A stretch of DNA of 64,000 nucleotides from Malachius bipustulatus (taxonomy: Eukaryota; Arthropoda; Insecta; Coleoptera; Melyridae), in assembly GCA_910589415.1 (NCBI GenBank), contig OU342630.1, positions 62,306,186 to 62,370,185 on the forward strand, in the 5' to 3' direction. This document shows, in pieces, positions 49,994 to 60,438 of the stretch (position 1 is its first letter; every line of letters begins with the position of its first letter). The notes under the pieces are model-generated. The model saw nothing but the letters and a program-made list of their open reading frames with translations, ran no database searches and was not told the DNA's origin. The position numbers and the translations under genes were made by a program.

Positions 49994-50190
49994 TTATAAT
50001 TCAACTTCATATTGTCGTATTGTCTCAGATATAATCTTAATCAATGCTTGCTTGGACATTATAGTATTGTAAATTCCATCCTTGTAACTTCTTCCGGGTG
50101 CAAGGAATCTTAAGGTGGCGCTTAATCTCTCGTGAGGTGAAATCGCTTTTCTCATACAAGTATCTCGTTTTTGAATGCGTGGCGTTACCA
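49994..50190 (-). pseudogene. Harbinger transposase N-terminal fragment
   Basis: The minus-strand frame reads LLNLVTPRIQKRDTCMRKAI, then SPHERLSATLRFLAPGRSYK, and ends with KIISETIRQYEVEL and a stop at 49994. The SPxERLxxTLRFLAxGxSY motif is the diagnostic block of HARBI1-like nucleases. Across the LINE insertion the frame continues upstream (51260-51192) as RNYLRMDVETYMN joined at the duplicated target, a match to the usual N-terminal helix, so the LINE split this gene. A possible start MEEVILWSIYAVF lies at about 51275. All three catalytic residues lie beyond the deleted 3' part: not functional. Confidence 0.88.
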
Positions 50191-50203
50191 AATTTAACAA
50201 ATT
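50190..50203. repeat. 14-bp LINE target duplication, left copy
   Basis: AAATTTAACAAATT at 50190-50203 is repeated exactly at 51179-51192. A near copy, ATTTAACAAATT, follows immediately at 50204, so the exact left junction is ambiguous by about 12 bases. Confidence 0.85.
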
Positions 50204-51178
50204 ATTTAACAAATTACTCGTGGGCCATATGGACCAAGACACACCTAATTCAAAAAGGGAAGGGCATTCTGAGAAGAAAGACCTATCCAAAAAACTCTCA
50301 GGAGCCGCTCGTAGCAAACTGAGAAACGAGTAGAAGCTACAAAACCAGGGGGAAACTGGAGAACCTAGAAAGCTAGGGTTGAAGGTGAACCCCAGTGTAA
50401 CAAAACCCGGGACCAGCAAGGAACCGGAACAATGTAAAAGAAGGAGAACCTTCACTAAGGTTCTCAGGAGTGCAGCTTAGAGGGGACTTTCTCATGGCTT
50501 CCTGCGCTGACCAGGCCACAGAGGACTGGCTGGTGCGGGTGGTCAGTCAGAACCCTGGTCAGGAGCGAAACTCGGCACCAAGGACGTTCCGAAACCTATA
50601 AGAGCACCCAAGAGAGGAACCAGAAAAAAAATCCAAAAAAGATTGGGAATACAAAACCAGGTATTAAAAACCAGAAACGTGGATCCTAGTGGACAGAAAA
50701 CCTGACACAAAAGGCCAACAGCTAATTTTCCTCATGGGAGAAAATAGAGCAACTTCAATGCAGACCTTACCTAAACCTAACTGGGGTGCTGTTCAAGCGA
50801 CTAGGTGTAACTGAAGAAGCTGAGTAAGCATCAGCTGAGGGGCAATTGGACTTTTAACAGGACACTGCCCGCTAATGAAACAACCTTTGATTAATAGGAG
50901 AAAAAAATATCCCAGATTGTAGGAGATGCGGGGAAGGGGGTAAACCCCATACCACCTAATGTGTGAATGCCCAGCACTAGAGGGAACTATAGACTTCTAG
51001 TATTTGGGACCGAAATGGCAGAACCAAAAGAAATAGAACAAGCACCCATTGGACTCATACTGAAATACTTTCGGGAGATGGGCCGATGAGATAATTATCC
51101 AAAGAGGTACAATAAGCGCAAGCTTCAGTACAAGGTCTTTGAACCTACCCTAGAAGTATTAATAATAATAATAATAAT
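50204..51178 (+). mobile_element. LINE remnant, internally deleted, with (AAT)n tail
   Basis: Plus strand, ends in (AAT)n at 51160-51178 as I/LOA-type LINEs do. The 3' coding tail at 50855-50990 reads LLTGHCPLMKQPLIN, then in other frames CRRCGEGGKPHTT and CECPALEGT: the RNase H-adjacent terminal zinc knuckle C-x2-C...H...C-P-A-L of such LINEs. Upstream, 50470-50760 has a gag-like frame (ASCADQATEDWLVRVVSQNP, later LIFLMGENRATSM) that would belong to ORF1. ORF1 and the ORF2 end are therefore nearly adjacent and the body of ORF2 is missing. Many stops. Confidence 0.8.
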
Positions 51179-51422
51179 AAATTTAACAAATTCATGTAAG
51201 TTTCAACATCCATTCTCAAATAATTGCGCCTGCAATAAAAACAGCATAAATTGACCACAGGATTACTTCTTCCATGATAGCGATCGTCGCGAAACTGACA
51301 GTTGTACGAAATTTGTACGATAAGATGAAACTGTCTGGACGCACCATTTTAATACGTCTTGTCGAACGACTTATATGACCGTTTTATCGTGCGATTAGTC
51401 GGTGCGTCTGGACCGGCCTTAA

Positions 51423-53116
51423 TAGGATGCGAATATCTACCCAAAGTATTTACCATGTTGAAGCTATTTTCATGATTATGTAGGTATTCAAACCATTCGT
51501 AATTTAATGTTTCTAGAAATAGGTTTGCAAGCAAATATCAGTTAATGTAGACTACAAGTGTATATTGTTATACGCTCATTCTGATTCTTCAGGCGGTTAA
51601 ATATAATGCCCCGCCTTGTCCTAAGTAATCCTTATAAGCGAGGCCACTGAATGAGAATTCTCGTTGTTTCGTTACAGTTACTGTTCAACATATGCACCCT
51701 CTAAAGCCAACTAAAGCCAAAATAATTAAACCGGGCTTTGGTGCCATCGCTAATTGCCGTTAATTTAAAAAGGATTTTCCTCTGGGACTTTTACGGAAAT
51801 AAATCGAATCGGTTTTTTGGTCCAAAGGTGACACAAGGAGCTGGAAGGATTGTTTGACATTTATAAACGGAAGTGAATTAACTACTTACCTTCCGGATTC
51901 GGACGGAAATTATTTTCTAAGTCAGCCGTTGGTTTGCAGGTCCTAACCTCCTAATAATTGGACATCATGTTCTTGTTTGGTCCTAGATTTTAGGTATTTT
52001 ATTTTCATTTAAAATTTTTCTAATCCCTCAATCAGATTTGAACTCGACGAATCGACTTCTTTCGCAATTGCTGGACGATTTCGTTATTTCAAATATTTAG
52101 AGAGATAACAAAACAATTAAAAAAACTAAATACGTCCAGATGCGTACGGCTTAAAAAAATAAATACGTCCTGATTCGGCTGTTGTTTGATCCATTTACAA
52201 TTTTTTAATCAAACATGGTGACTGTCAAGGCAAATTTCTAATAAAATTTATTTTCATTTGAATAGATATCTTATCATTTTAATTTTAATTTGAAGAATGT
52301 AATAAGTGTAGATTAGATACCCTTTCTACTGTAGATACCGAGGTGTCTAGAGACCGGCACACGCTCCTCGTAATTTCTCAGTCTTACTCTTTCTTAAACA
52401 ATCCAAACAGAGACCGTTCAAGCGAATTACCTTGCTCCATCCACGTTATTTCCAACTTGACACAATCTAATAATGCCAGCATTCAGGGTCTCCTCTATCC
52501 CGACACTTAGTCCAATTTATATGCTCCACTTAATTATTCCTCTTGGCACCTTTGCCATTTGTATGTGCATGAAATTAATTCCCTAGTTCAAGCGCGTAAC
52601 TTTGCTACGTTATACATACGCAGTTGGATTACAATGAGTACACATACATACATACATAATATGAGGATGGTAATTTAATTTTGCATCCTTCTACGGCACG
52701 AGAGTTTGTTACCTACTCTTGTACACTTGAATTTAGAAGTTGTTTCTTGTGGTGGATGAAACTCTACCCAGGAGCACCAGATTGTGATTCGGACTCGGAT
52801 CATACGTTCTTTGTCTTTTTTAATGTTTTGCTTGTATGGTGACTTCACCCAGGAGATTCGAACAAGTATTTGAGTATTCTGAAAATAGTCTAATCTGTTT
52901 GACTTAATTAAATTTCACAACCTGACATCTAAACTACTTGAAATGGCTCAGCAAAAAATTCGATAAATTAGAAAGCGGTATATGTAGGGTACCTCGTTAA
53001 GAAAATTATTTATGTGAATTATTTTTTCTGTACTAGCAACCTGAATTCTTGCTACTACTGCCTTTCTTTCATGCTACTATGCATATTTTTAACAGATTTA
53101 CAATATCTGTTATACC
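51423..53116. other. Gene-free stretch
   Basis: Contains a duplicated phrase AAATACGTCC (52129 and 52165) and a (CATA) run at 52643-52660. No gene recognised. Confidence 0.45.
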
Positions 53117-54395
53117 TTAGACTATATTAATAAATATGGACCGCGCCTTCCCTATCTTAGCTTAAAGTCAGTTTTGGTTTGTTCATATTCTCTCTCGCAC
53201 TCATATGCTGCTTCTGGCGGGGTAAGGGGAACGAACGTTCCCCTTAAAAAACGTAAACAAACAAAACGCAACGGCAGTGGCGCGCTCGAGTTCAGTTATA
53301 GGCAATGTAATAATTACATAAATTATAATAATGATCATAATATTCATAATATTATTATTTTATTTGCAATTTTTGTTACAAAAAACATAAATTATGGGAA
53401 TACTAATATATATTAAATTAAGAAAATATATACTTATACCTACCTATACAAAATAAAAGGTACAAAAAGGTAATAACAATTTAGCAAATAAAAAATCGAT
53501 AGGAAAGTCGGAAAGCAATATACATCAGTAGGTACCTAAAATATTTTTTCAATTTCTTACATATTTAGTTGATTTTATTCTAAAAATAAATTAAACGAAC
53601 CTAATTGAAAATATGTCAGATACCTAATCACTAATTTTGAAATGCCCTGTATTACTAAAGTTTTGTTCTGATATTGCTGGGAGTGAATTCGTCTCAATTT
53701 TAGAAGAATTAATTGCCGATAAAAAATGAAAGATCATGGAAAAAGTTCACCACATTTTAAAAATTTGCAACTTAAAATTAGTAATAATCTGAAATTTTTT
53801 TAACGTTCGTGCAACCGGGTCAAAGTCTTCTATTTCATATTCTTTGATACAATAATTGTTTTCACAAATTAAAAGATAAAACACTTCGCCCAACACTACG
53901 CTACGCCCATGACCATGTATGCTTTGTTTTGATTGACGGCTTTGCGTTGCTTACGTAGGAAACTGATAGACTTACCTTCTTTCGAAGTTTTCTCAAAAAC
54001 AGAACACGTTTTCGCCACTTTTTTTTAACTTAATTGGAAAATTAATTAATAAAGCTTAAAACGAGTGAAAGCTAGAGCTGAAAATATAAATAACAAGGAA
54101 CTTACAACTGTTTGAAAAACACGAACTCTTATTATGGTATTTATGTAAACAAACGGTCTGACAGGATGTAAACATTCATGTTGCCAGATGTAGCAAAGTA
54201 AAACGGGTATAAGGGATCCATCGATGTTTATTGCCCACCAATAACACTGGAGAGGTTGCGCTCTTTCATTGTAAGTGCCAGTTTCATTATTGATCTGGCA
54301 TTCATTGTTTTGAACAGTCTTGTTTGGAGAGAGAGGGATGTCGGAACACTTTTTCAGTGTTTATGTCTTGGTCCATATTGATTAATATAGTCTAA
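53117..54395. mobile_element. TIR element, 1279 bp, non-coding
   Basis: TTAGACTATATTAATAAATA at 53117 is mirrored at 54395 with one mismatch over 26 bases. The interior holds a palindrome GGGAACGAACGTTCCC (53227-53242) and a nested MITE copy at 53605-53820. No transposase-like frame; the 80-codon frame at 53174 runs into Asn/Ile-rich AT sequence. Family not recognised. Confidence 0.75.
53605..53820. mobile_element. MITE, degraded copy of the one at 54399
   Basis: ATGCCCTGTATTA, TCTGATATTGCTG, AAAAATGAAAGATCA and the end GTTCGTGCAACCGGG match 54399-54631 in the same order. Ends are worn. Confidence 0.8.
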
Positions 54396-54398
54396 TGC

Positions 54399-54631
54399 CC
54401 GGTTGTTCAAACGTTAATTAAACATTTTCAGATAATTACTGATTTTAAAATGCCCTGTATTAACAAACTATTGGTCTGATATTGCTGAAAATAAATTCTG
54501 CTCCCTTTAAGAAGAGTTAATTAATGATTAAAAATGAAAGATCAATAAATATATTGGCCGTAGTTTCAAAATTTGCAATTTAAAATCAGTAATTATCTGA
54601 AAATTTTTAATTTACGTTTGAACAACCGGCC
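54399..54631. mobile_element. MITE with CCGGTTGTTCAAACG ends, 233 bp
   Basis: CCGGTTGTTCAAACGTTAAT at the left and its inverse ending ACGTTTGAACAACCGG at the right; inside, TTTCAGATAATTACTGATTT is mirrored by AAATCAGTAATTATCTGAAA. No target duplication could be fixed. Starts three bases after the neighbouring TIR element ends. Confidence 0.88.
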
Positions 54632-55026
54632 CTTTAAGTGTTATACCTACAGATAGTCACGTAAAGCAAAATCCGAAAAGTTTAGAGAGTTGGCTAATTT
54701 TGAAAAAAATCTGGGAGTTCTCCGATTACTCCAAACAGAGGTTGTTTAGATGTGATGAAAAAACCTTTGTGGTTTTTTACTGGTAAAGGTTTACTTTATC
54801 AACCGATTTTCAAAATCACTGAAACTGATAAAACTTAAATTCCGGGGAAAAAAGGCGCTGGACACTGGAATTGGCAAAAAACAATATTTCTTGTTGAGAG
54901 GGTTAAATCCCTTCGAGATTCGGTTTGGGAAATGACTTAACAGAACTGCAACTATCTGTCAATCTTGAGCAGGTTTTTTTTTTGAATTTGCTTTATTTAT
55001 AATCTACATAGATTTTATAGGGTAAT
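54632..55026. other. Gene-free spacer
   Basis: Nothing recognised in this interval. Confidence 0.5.
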
Positions 55027-55268
55027 GGTCTATTTACATCTAACGACACGGACACGAGCCGGGTATTCAACGTGGACGTGCATTTTTATTATTGAATGGA
55101 TTTTAAATGGCTGGCTGCATTTACATCTGACGGAGACGGGCCGACAAAGAAACGTCGCTGTCAGATGTAATGCAGCCAAAATGCTCATTAATCAATATCT
55201 ATTTATTAGTAAAAAAATACACGTTAAACACCCGGCCCGTGTCCGTGCCGTTAGATGTAAATAGACCA
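55027..55268. mobile_element. MITE with TGGTCTATTTACATC ends, 242 bp
   Basis: TGGTCTATTTACATCTAACG (55027) is mirrored by CGTTAGATGTAAATAGACCA (55268); the pairing continues as ACACGGACACGAGCCGGGTA against CCCGGCCCGTGTCCGTG. An inner pair GCTGCATTTACATCTGACG / GTCAGATGTAATGCAGC forms a second stem. No target duplication seen. Confidence 0.9.
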
Positions 55269-55274
55269 CAATAA

Positions 55275-56215
55275 GTAAATTTGATGTATGGTTTAGTAGT
55301 GAAGGGCGACATCCACTGATGTCTCTCCTGTTCGCTGTTTACTTTCCCATATTGTTCACTATTTAAGAAGATCTTGGGGCCAAGTTCAGGACCAAGTTTT
55401 GTTGAGTCGTCGAGTGGCAGGACCCCTGTTGTATAAGTCATCCATCAACTCATTTTCGTGGTTGGTGGTTCGGTCGTTGTGCCTGATTGATCTCATCTCA
55501 GGCACGTGTAATGGTGCGTTGACTATTGATCTTTGTACTTTAGACTGGAACCTTTGTATGAAGTTTAGTGATGTTGGTTTTGCACCTTCCTCAAACTGGA
55601 GTTCTTGGAATCATATAGATTTTAGCATGGTTTTGCAGAGCAGGATTTTATTTATATGGATACTTTTGACTTTCGACCAGGACCCATACACTTGCCTTCT
55701 GGAACTTCTGGTCGAGTTGCCTTCTTTTGGTTGCGATGTGCTTCTTCCAACATGTTAGTCTCTGGTCGAGGTCGAGGCCCAGGTACTTTACTTCTCTTGC
55801 AGTAGGAATGCGTACATTAGCCATGCTTATAGGCGGGCAAGTGGTTTGTCGCATGGTAAAGGTATTTTGTACCGATTTTGTTTGGTTTATCTTCGTGCGC
55901 CCTCGAGTGTACCAGTTATTGAGTATATTGGGGTGTTCTTGTAGGTTTGAAGAAGTTCTGACGGGATCTTCACTTACGGAGAGCACTGCTATATGGGCCG
56001 CGAAGGTGGAAATTGTTTCTTTTGTTTCCAGGATGTCAGCTGCATGAATTAGGAAGAGCCGCGGTCCCAGGATGCTACCCTGAGGGACATCAGAACTTAT
56101 GGGACCAAATCGGGACTTTCATTGTTGAAATTTACTGAAAAGTGTCTATTTGACTTGACAGGCAGGAATTGATAAGGAGGTAGGAGTTGTTGGGTAGTGT
56201 ATTTTTGATTTTGAA
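55275..56215 (-). pseudogene. Jockey-type LINE reverse transcriptase, 3' part
   Basis: Minus strand. VKSNRHFSVNFNNESPDLVP precedes, in the next frame, SSDVPQGSILGPRLF, the G-V-P-Q-G-S motif of jockey-clade reverse transcriptases. Next come TISTFAAHIAVLSVSEDPVR, LNNWYTRGRTKINQTKSV, VKYLGLDLDQRLTCWKKHIA and, after frameshifts, AKPTSLNFIQRFQSKVQRS. The F/Y-A-D-D catalytic motif reads FAAH, so both catalytic aspartates are lost. A single uninterrupted frame of 112 codons survives (55648-55986). Confidence 0.9.
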
Positions 56216-56426
56216 GAAATGAACCCCTCTGTGCCATAACTTTGTAAGGGCTTAGTAAAGTAAAGGAAGATTTTATTAAAGAAATCTGACTAAGTTAATT
56301 TAAACATTTATATTCATGATAGTAAACAGAGATACTGATATAACAACTTATGTATTTCAAAGTTACCTCGAATCTGATAAACATTAAATGACCATCATAG
56401 AATCACGATGAGATGTTATCTTGTTT
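56216..56426. other. Spacer between jockey remnant and fold-back
   Basis: Short AT-rich sequence; if the jockey copy was continuous before insertion of the fold-back, most of this is not part of it, since no RT blocks are readable here. Confidence 0.4.
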
Positions 56427-57380
56427 ATACCGACTGTCCCAGAATAAAGGGGACAAACTTCTAAGGTAGAATATTTACTTGATTTTAAGACAAAAAGTCC
56501 AAATCAACCTACCCTTTAAATTGAGTATTAACGAAGTTACAGGGTGTTCAATGTACCTAAAAAAACGACATTTTTTGAATAACTCCGAAACGGCTTAATT
56601 TTTTTTTATGAATTTTTTTGTGTTGTTATTCATTAATAATTAGTCTAATATAATAACGATAATTACGTGTGTGTGATTTGAACCAGGGACGTACGGTAGA
56701 TAGGAGTCCAACTTTTTTACCCCACAATTTTTAAGCTACTGGACAAATTTTGGTTTTGACATATTTTTCCAAAAAACTAGACATTTCTGGTACAAAAAAG
56801 AGCAAAAGGTTTGCTAAGTAATTCTCAACAGTTTTTGAGATATTCACAATTGAATAAATGAAAATTCGGTAATATTTACATATAAAAATTGAAAAAATAA
56901 ATAAAACAAAGGTTGAGCTCATTGCGCAAGGAAACGTTGCTAGGATTTTTTCGTGGACGGGGTATTTATAGAAGAAGAAGTCCCACCTCAAATCTGTAAA
57001 TTCTTCCAAAAAGTGGAAAAATATTGACATAGACCTATAATTTTTTGCCCTTCTCGAATGTCGAAATCGTATACATATCTCAAAAACTGTTCAAAATTAA
57101 CCTACCAAACCTTATGCGTTTTTTTGTACCAGAACCAGAAATGTCTCACTTTTGGAAAAATATGCCAAAACCAAAATTTCTCTAGTGACGTAAAAATTAG
57201 GGGGTAAAAAAGTTGGAGCCCTGTCTACCGTACGTCCCTGGCTCAAGTTATATACCAGGTAAATTATTGCTGTAATATTAGACTAATAATTATAGAAAAA
57301 CGACACAAAAAATTTAATAAAAAAATATTCAGCCGTCTCTCCTTAGAAGTTTGTCCCCTTTATTCAGGGACATCCTGTAT
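56427..57380. mobile_element. Fold-back element, complete, 954 bp
   Basis: TATACCGACTGTCCCAGAAT with AAAGGGGACAAACTTCTAAGG inside mirrors CCTTAGAAGTTTGTCCCCTTT and GGGACATCCTGTATA at 57380. The arms also pair at GTACGGTAGATAGGAGTCCA against its inverse near 57220 and at TTCTGGTACAAAAAAG. The best-preserved copy of a family also found at 26170-27083 and 18258-18625. The 99-codon minus-strand frame 56731-57030 is a product of the arm. Confidence 0.88.
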
Positions 57381-57652
57381 AAACTGTCCTTTACGAAGAC
57401 CTCGACATCCGATATAATAGAGTGTTAGATAAGATTATAGATGTTAGAGTCATAGGAGTATTAATCAGTGTTATGTAAGTCATGTAAATGTTATATTTGA
57501 TATTTGATATTTCTGGCCACCTTGAAGGACCAAAGTTTACCACATGACAATCCTGCCATCCCGTATTAGTTTATCAGGTTACCACTATGGGCCAGATAAC
57601 CAGTTTATTACAGGGCGATCCTGCCTTCGAAACGGATCTGCCATCAGTTTAT

Positions 57653-57788
57653 TAAACCTTATCGAACGCCTGCGAAATGTCTAGAAGGACGGCATTATAG
57701 AATTTCTTCTCCTTGAGGCTTTTGGATATTTCGTTTACTAGCCGGTGGGACTGTTGGATTGTTGAGTGGCGCTCATGGAAGCCCAGTT
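57653..57788 (-). pseudogene. Jockey-type reverse transcriptase, motif A fragment
   Basis: Minus-strand LGFHERHSTIQQSHRLVNEI, then KKFYNAVLLDISQAFDKV. The H-S-T...Q block and L-D-I-x-x-A-F-D-K-V are reverse transcriptase motifs 1-2a and A; the motif A aspartate is intact. This is the upstream part expected before the remnant at 55275-56215, so one LINE copy probably spans both, split by the fold-back insertion and deletions. The sequence between (57530-57650) holds a short repeated CAGTTTATTA word instead of RT. Confidence 0.85.
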
Positions 57789-57911
57789 AAATCAGATTTT
57801 TTTTTTTTTTTAGTTTTTAAAGTTAAAAAAACAAATTCTATTTCCATTGCATTCTATCTCGAGATTTCAGAATCAAAAGCTACACAAGGTTTTGGAAATT
57901 TTTGAAAACAA

Positions 57912-58076
57912 ATGACGTTTTTTCTTCACGACAAAACCCTAAATAGTAATTAGATTGAGACACCGATGTGGTGATATGTTAGACTGATGAGCTGGAAAAA
58001 ACCATGCAGTGAAACATCGATATGTCTCTGTCTTCACCATACCATTTAGGGTTGTGTCGTTCAAAAAAACGTAATG
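57912..58076. mobile_element. Palindromic element with a hammerhead at its tip
   Basis: GACGTTTTTTCTTCACGACA and AAACCCTAAATAGT (57914-57948) mirror ACCATTTAGGGTT and GTGTCGTTCAAAAAAACGTAA (58041-58073) at about 80 percent identity. The arms enclose, with no spare sequence, the hammerhead motif at 57970-58038, so the arms extend its stem I. No coding capacity. It directly follows, at some 120 bases, the jockey remnant. Confidence 0.75.
57970..58038 (+). ncRNA. Type I hammerhead ribozyme (second family)
   Basis: CTGATGA at 57984-57990. Stem II GCTG 57991-57994 pairs with CAGT 58007-58010 (one G-U pair) around a 12-base loop. GAAA is at 58011-58014. Stem III ACAT 58014-58017 pairs with ATGT 58022-58025 around CGAT. 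The cleavage triplet GTC ends at 58026. Stem I pairs TCTG 58027-58030 with TAGA 57980-57983 (one G-U) and, beyond an internal loop, CACC 58035-58038 with GGTG 57970-57973. All invariant core bases are present. No sequence similarity to the 433-bp units outside the core. Confidence 0.82.
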
Positions 58077-60067
58077 GCTATTCAATAAACGGATTGCTGT
58101 AATTGATATAATTTTTTATTGTATCAATTTATTTCTTATAAAACAAAAATGACATAATGTGAAATCTTCTATTTTTTTATTTTGATAAAAAATGTGATTT
58201 TCTAAAAAATAGCTTTATTAGAAAATGCGTATTTTTTAAATCCTAAAACATAGGTATGTAATCTTATTTTTTCTTCAATAGTACCCCCTCCCTGTTTAAC
58301 AAGAATCTATTCTTCTCTTTTCTCCAAATAAAACATTACCCATTCTAGATTAGTATACCTCTCGATCATGCGATACAGAGTTTTTTTACGAGAAACACCT
58401 TTTTTATTTAGGAGAAACAATGATGACGTCACAGCTTAACAGAATTCTTGATATCTAGATATGAATAATGAAATTATAGTCATCAAATTCTCTTTCATGT
58501 TTTATTAAGTAGAGCAGACCAAATTATTATAACTTTTAAATACCGGAAAACGTTTGCATTATTAATCAATAACATTCATAATACATTCCCTAGATATCGG
58601 TATTTGGGGTCATAATACCTGCACGAAAATGAGAATCTGAAAAATTGATGAGGTTCGGGTACTTATATTGATTTTCAAATTATTTCTTTTCTTGTCTAAC
58701 AAGCTAAAGTTATCCACAAAAGGTTGAAGAACCTGTTAGAGTTAATGAACCCTGAGGTGCAATAATAAATAATTAGGTAGTGCATAATTTAATATTGCTA
58801 TGGAATGATGTATGTACACCTATACATACTCTGTAACGTATTATACGTAAAAAACGCAGTATTTCTGACCCAGCAAGAATTTCTGTAATGAAGTTTATAT
58901 ACCGTGGGTATATCACGAATCAAATCAGTTGAGTAAATACACATGATGTTAATTTACACAGGTCGATTGTAATTTCACTCATGTCGGAAATTAATGAAAT
59001 GGAGTTTTGGGCAGAAGTAGATATCTGTTGGGGTTCATTACAAACATGACATGCATGCTCATCGATCGAATACTGGAGTCGATAATTTGGATATGTTTAA
59101 TGAAATTTTAGGAATCACGATAGGAGAAGTCCATTAAATTTGCTATAATTACAGTGTGTTCTGCTTTGAAGCACTATTATAGCCTAGAGACTCTCTCATC
59201 CCAGGAACGAGTCGCTATAGCCATCTTCGTCCTCCACACCTAACTTGACGAGAGTTCAGTCACTATCTCACAGAATTTTGCTCATCACGGAAAATTATTA
59301 ACCGGAGAGTGAACATCGAATTTTTTTATATTTTTTTATTTTCGATTCTGATCTCTTCATACTAGACAGATCTTTCTACCGTTCACATGCGCAACCAAAT
59401 TTGAAATTTAAATGAAGTCAGAAAAACAAAGCCTTATAAACCGAAATTTATTCATGAGATACTATAGTACTAGTGCGATATATCTCAATAACGGTTCATC
59501 ATATAAATATTAACTCGATAAGATCTGAAAGCAGTGGGGTAGAATTATTTCCTGTACGTGATCAGGATAACGCCTGGGAGATGTTCGGGATTAGAAAGTA
59601 ATAAGGTGGTCGGCTTTATTGGAAACCGATCTCGCTTCCCTCATTCAAAATTCCCTAGACACCTTGGCTTTTATGCCTTGTTTGCACGAAACTAGTAACT
59701 CTGAGCATCTATAATGAAGATTATAGATTAATTTTGAATATCTGATTTGTATTGTCAGGGATTTAGACCGTTTAAACTACTTCTTGTAGATAATAATATG
59801 GAGTATCACGAGAATCCCTAAAACGTGTCAAATTTTGATGATTATAGGCTTTTGTATCTTTCTAAGTAACTCTTGGTACTAAAATTTCACAGCGTATAAG
59901 TTATTTATTTATAGTAGAGTCCGCAAAGCCTCACATTGTGATTTTCATTTGCACTAAAAGATTAAAAGCTGAAGGCAATTTTAAATGAAAGTTAAATGAA
60001 GTTTAACCGTAAAAGCTGACAAAATCCCGAAGGCGTCATAGGTAGTCCTGTACGAAGGGGCTGTAGG
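58077..60067. other. Gene-free stretch
   Basis: No gene recognised. T-rich and A-rich segments and one TGACGTCA word at 58424. Nothing supportable. Confidence 0.45.
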
Positions 60068-60082
60068 GGGTAAAATGTAAAA
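60068..60082. repeat. 15-bp target duplication of the Penelope element, left
   Basis: GGGTAAAATGTAAAA at 60068-60082 recurs exactly at 61415-61429, defining the insertion as 60083-61414. Confidence 0.9.
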
Positions 60083-60194
60083 TTTATGTTTTCAACCCTT
60101 ATATACTTCGTAGAATCTCTGCATACTTATTGATTATGAATAAAACACTAATGTTTTATAAAATTCTACAGTATATTGATGGATACTTAGCGAA

Positions 60195-60239
60195 ACGTTA
60201 CACGTGTTTCGCTACTTTTCATGTAGCATCTTCAGACGT
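60195..60239 (-). ncRNA. Hammerhead-like motif, Penelope left arm
   Basis: Minus strand: ACGT, CTGAAGA, then T, stem II GCTAC / GTAGC, GAAA, a two-base-pair stem III (AC / GT around ACGT), cleavage triplet GTA, and ACGT closing stem I. A very short stem III is what has been reported for Penelope-element ribozymes. One extra base after CTGAAGA departs from the standard core. Confidence 0.6.
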
Positions 60240-60438
60240 AAATAAAATTATTGATACAGTAACATAGCAACAGTATTACCTAAGTGATCACAAAACAAAT
60301 AACTATACATTAGTATGGAAATTGTGCACAGCAACTGACAGTTCCAAAAAATCAATTTCGAAGAAGCGGCAAGCGGAAAATTTTTCTTGCAACGAAAGTT
60401 TCTGTTTGCCGCTTCTCCGAAATTACCGAAAAACATGA

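Larger units (their letters stand above)
49763..51419 (-). mobile_element. PIF/Harbinger DNA transposon with a nested LINE
   Basis: Terminal repeats AGGCCGGTCCAGACGCAACG at the left and inverse CGGTGCGTCTGGACCGGCCT at the right are nearly perfect over 16 bases and continue as CGACTAAT / ATTAGTCG. TAA duplications flank. Removing the nested LINE (50204-51178) and one copy of its duplication leaves about 670 bp, so this is an internally deleted, non-autonomous copy that keeps part of the transposase gene on the minus strand. Confidence 0.92.

Noticed and set aside
49994..50455. 153-codon minus-strand frame taken as one protein
   Set aside because: Only the last 65 or so codons are Harbinger transposase. 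The N-terminal part is the antisense of the inserted LINE, so the frame crosses an insertion boundary.
55399..55758. 119-codon plus-strand frame
   Set aside because: It lies antisense to the jockey remnant; the minus strand carries the real similarity.
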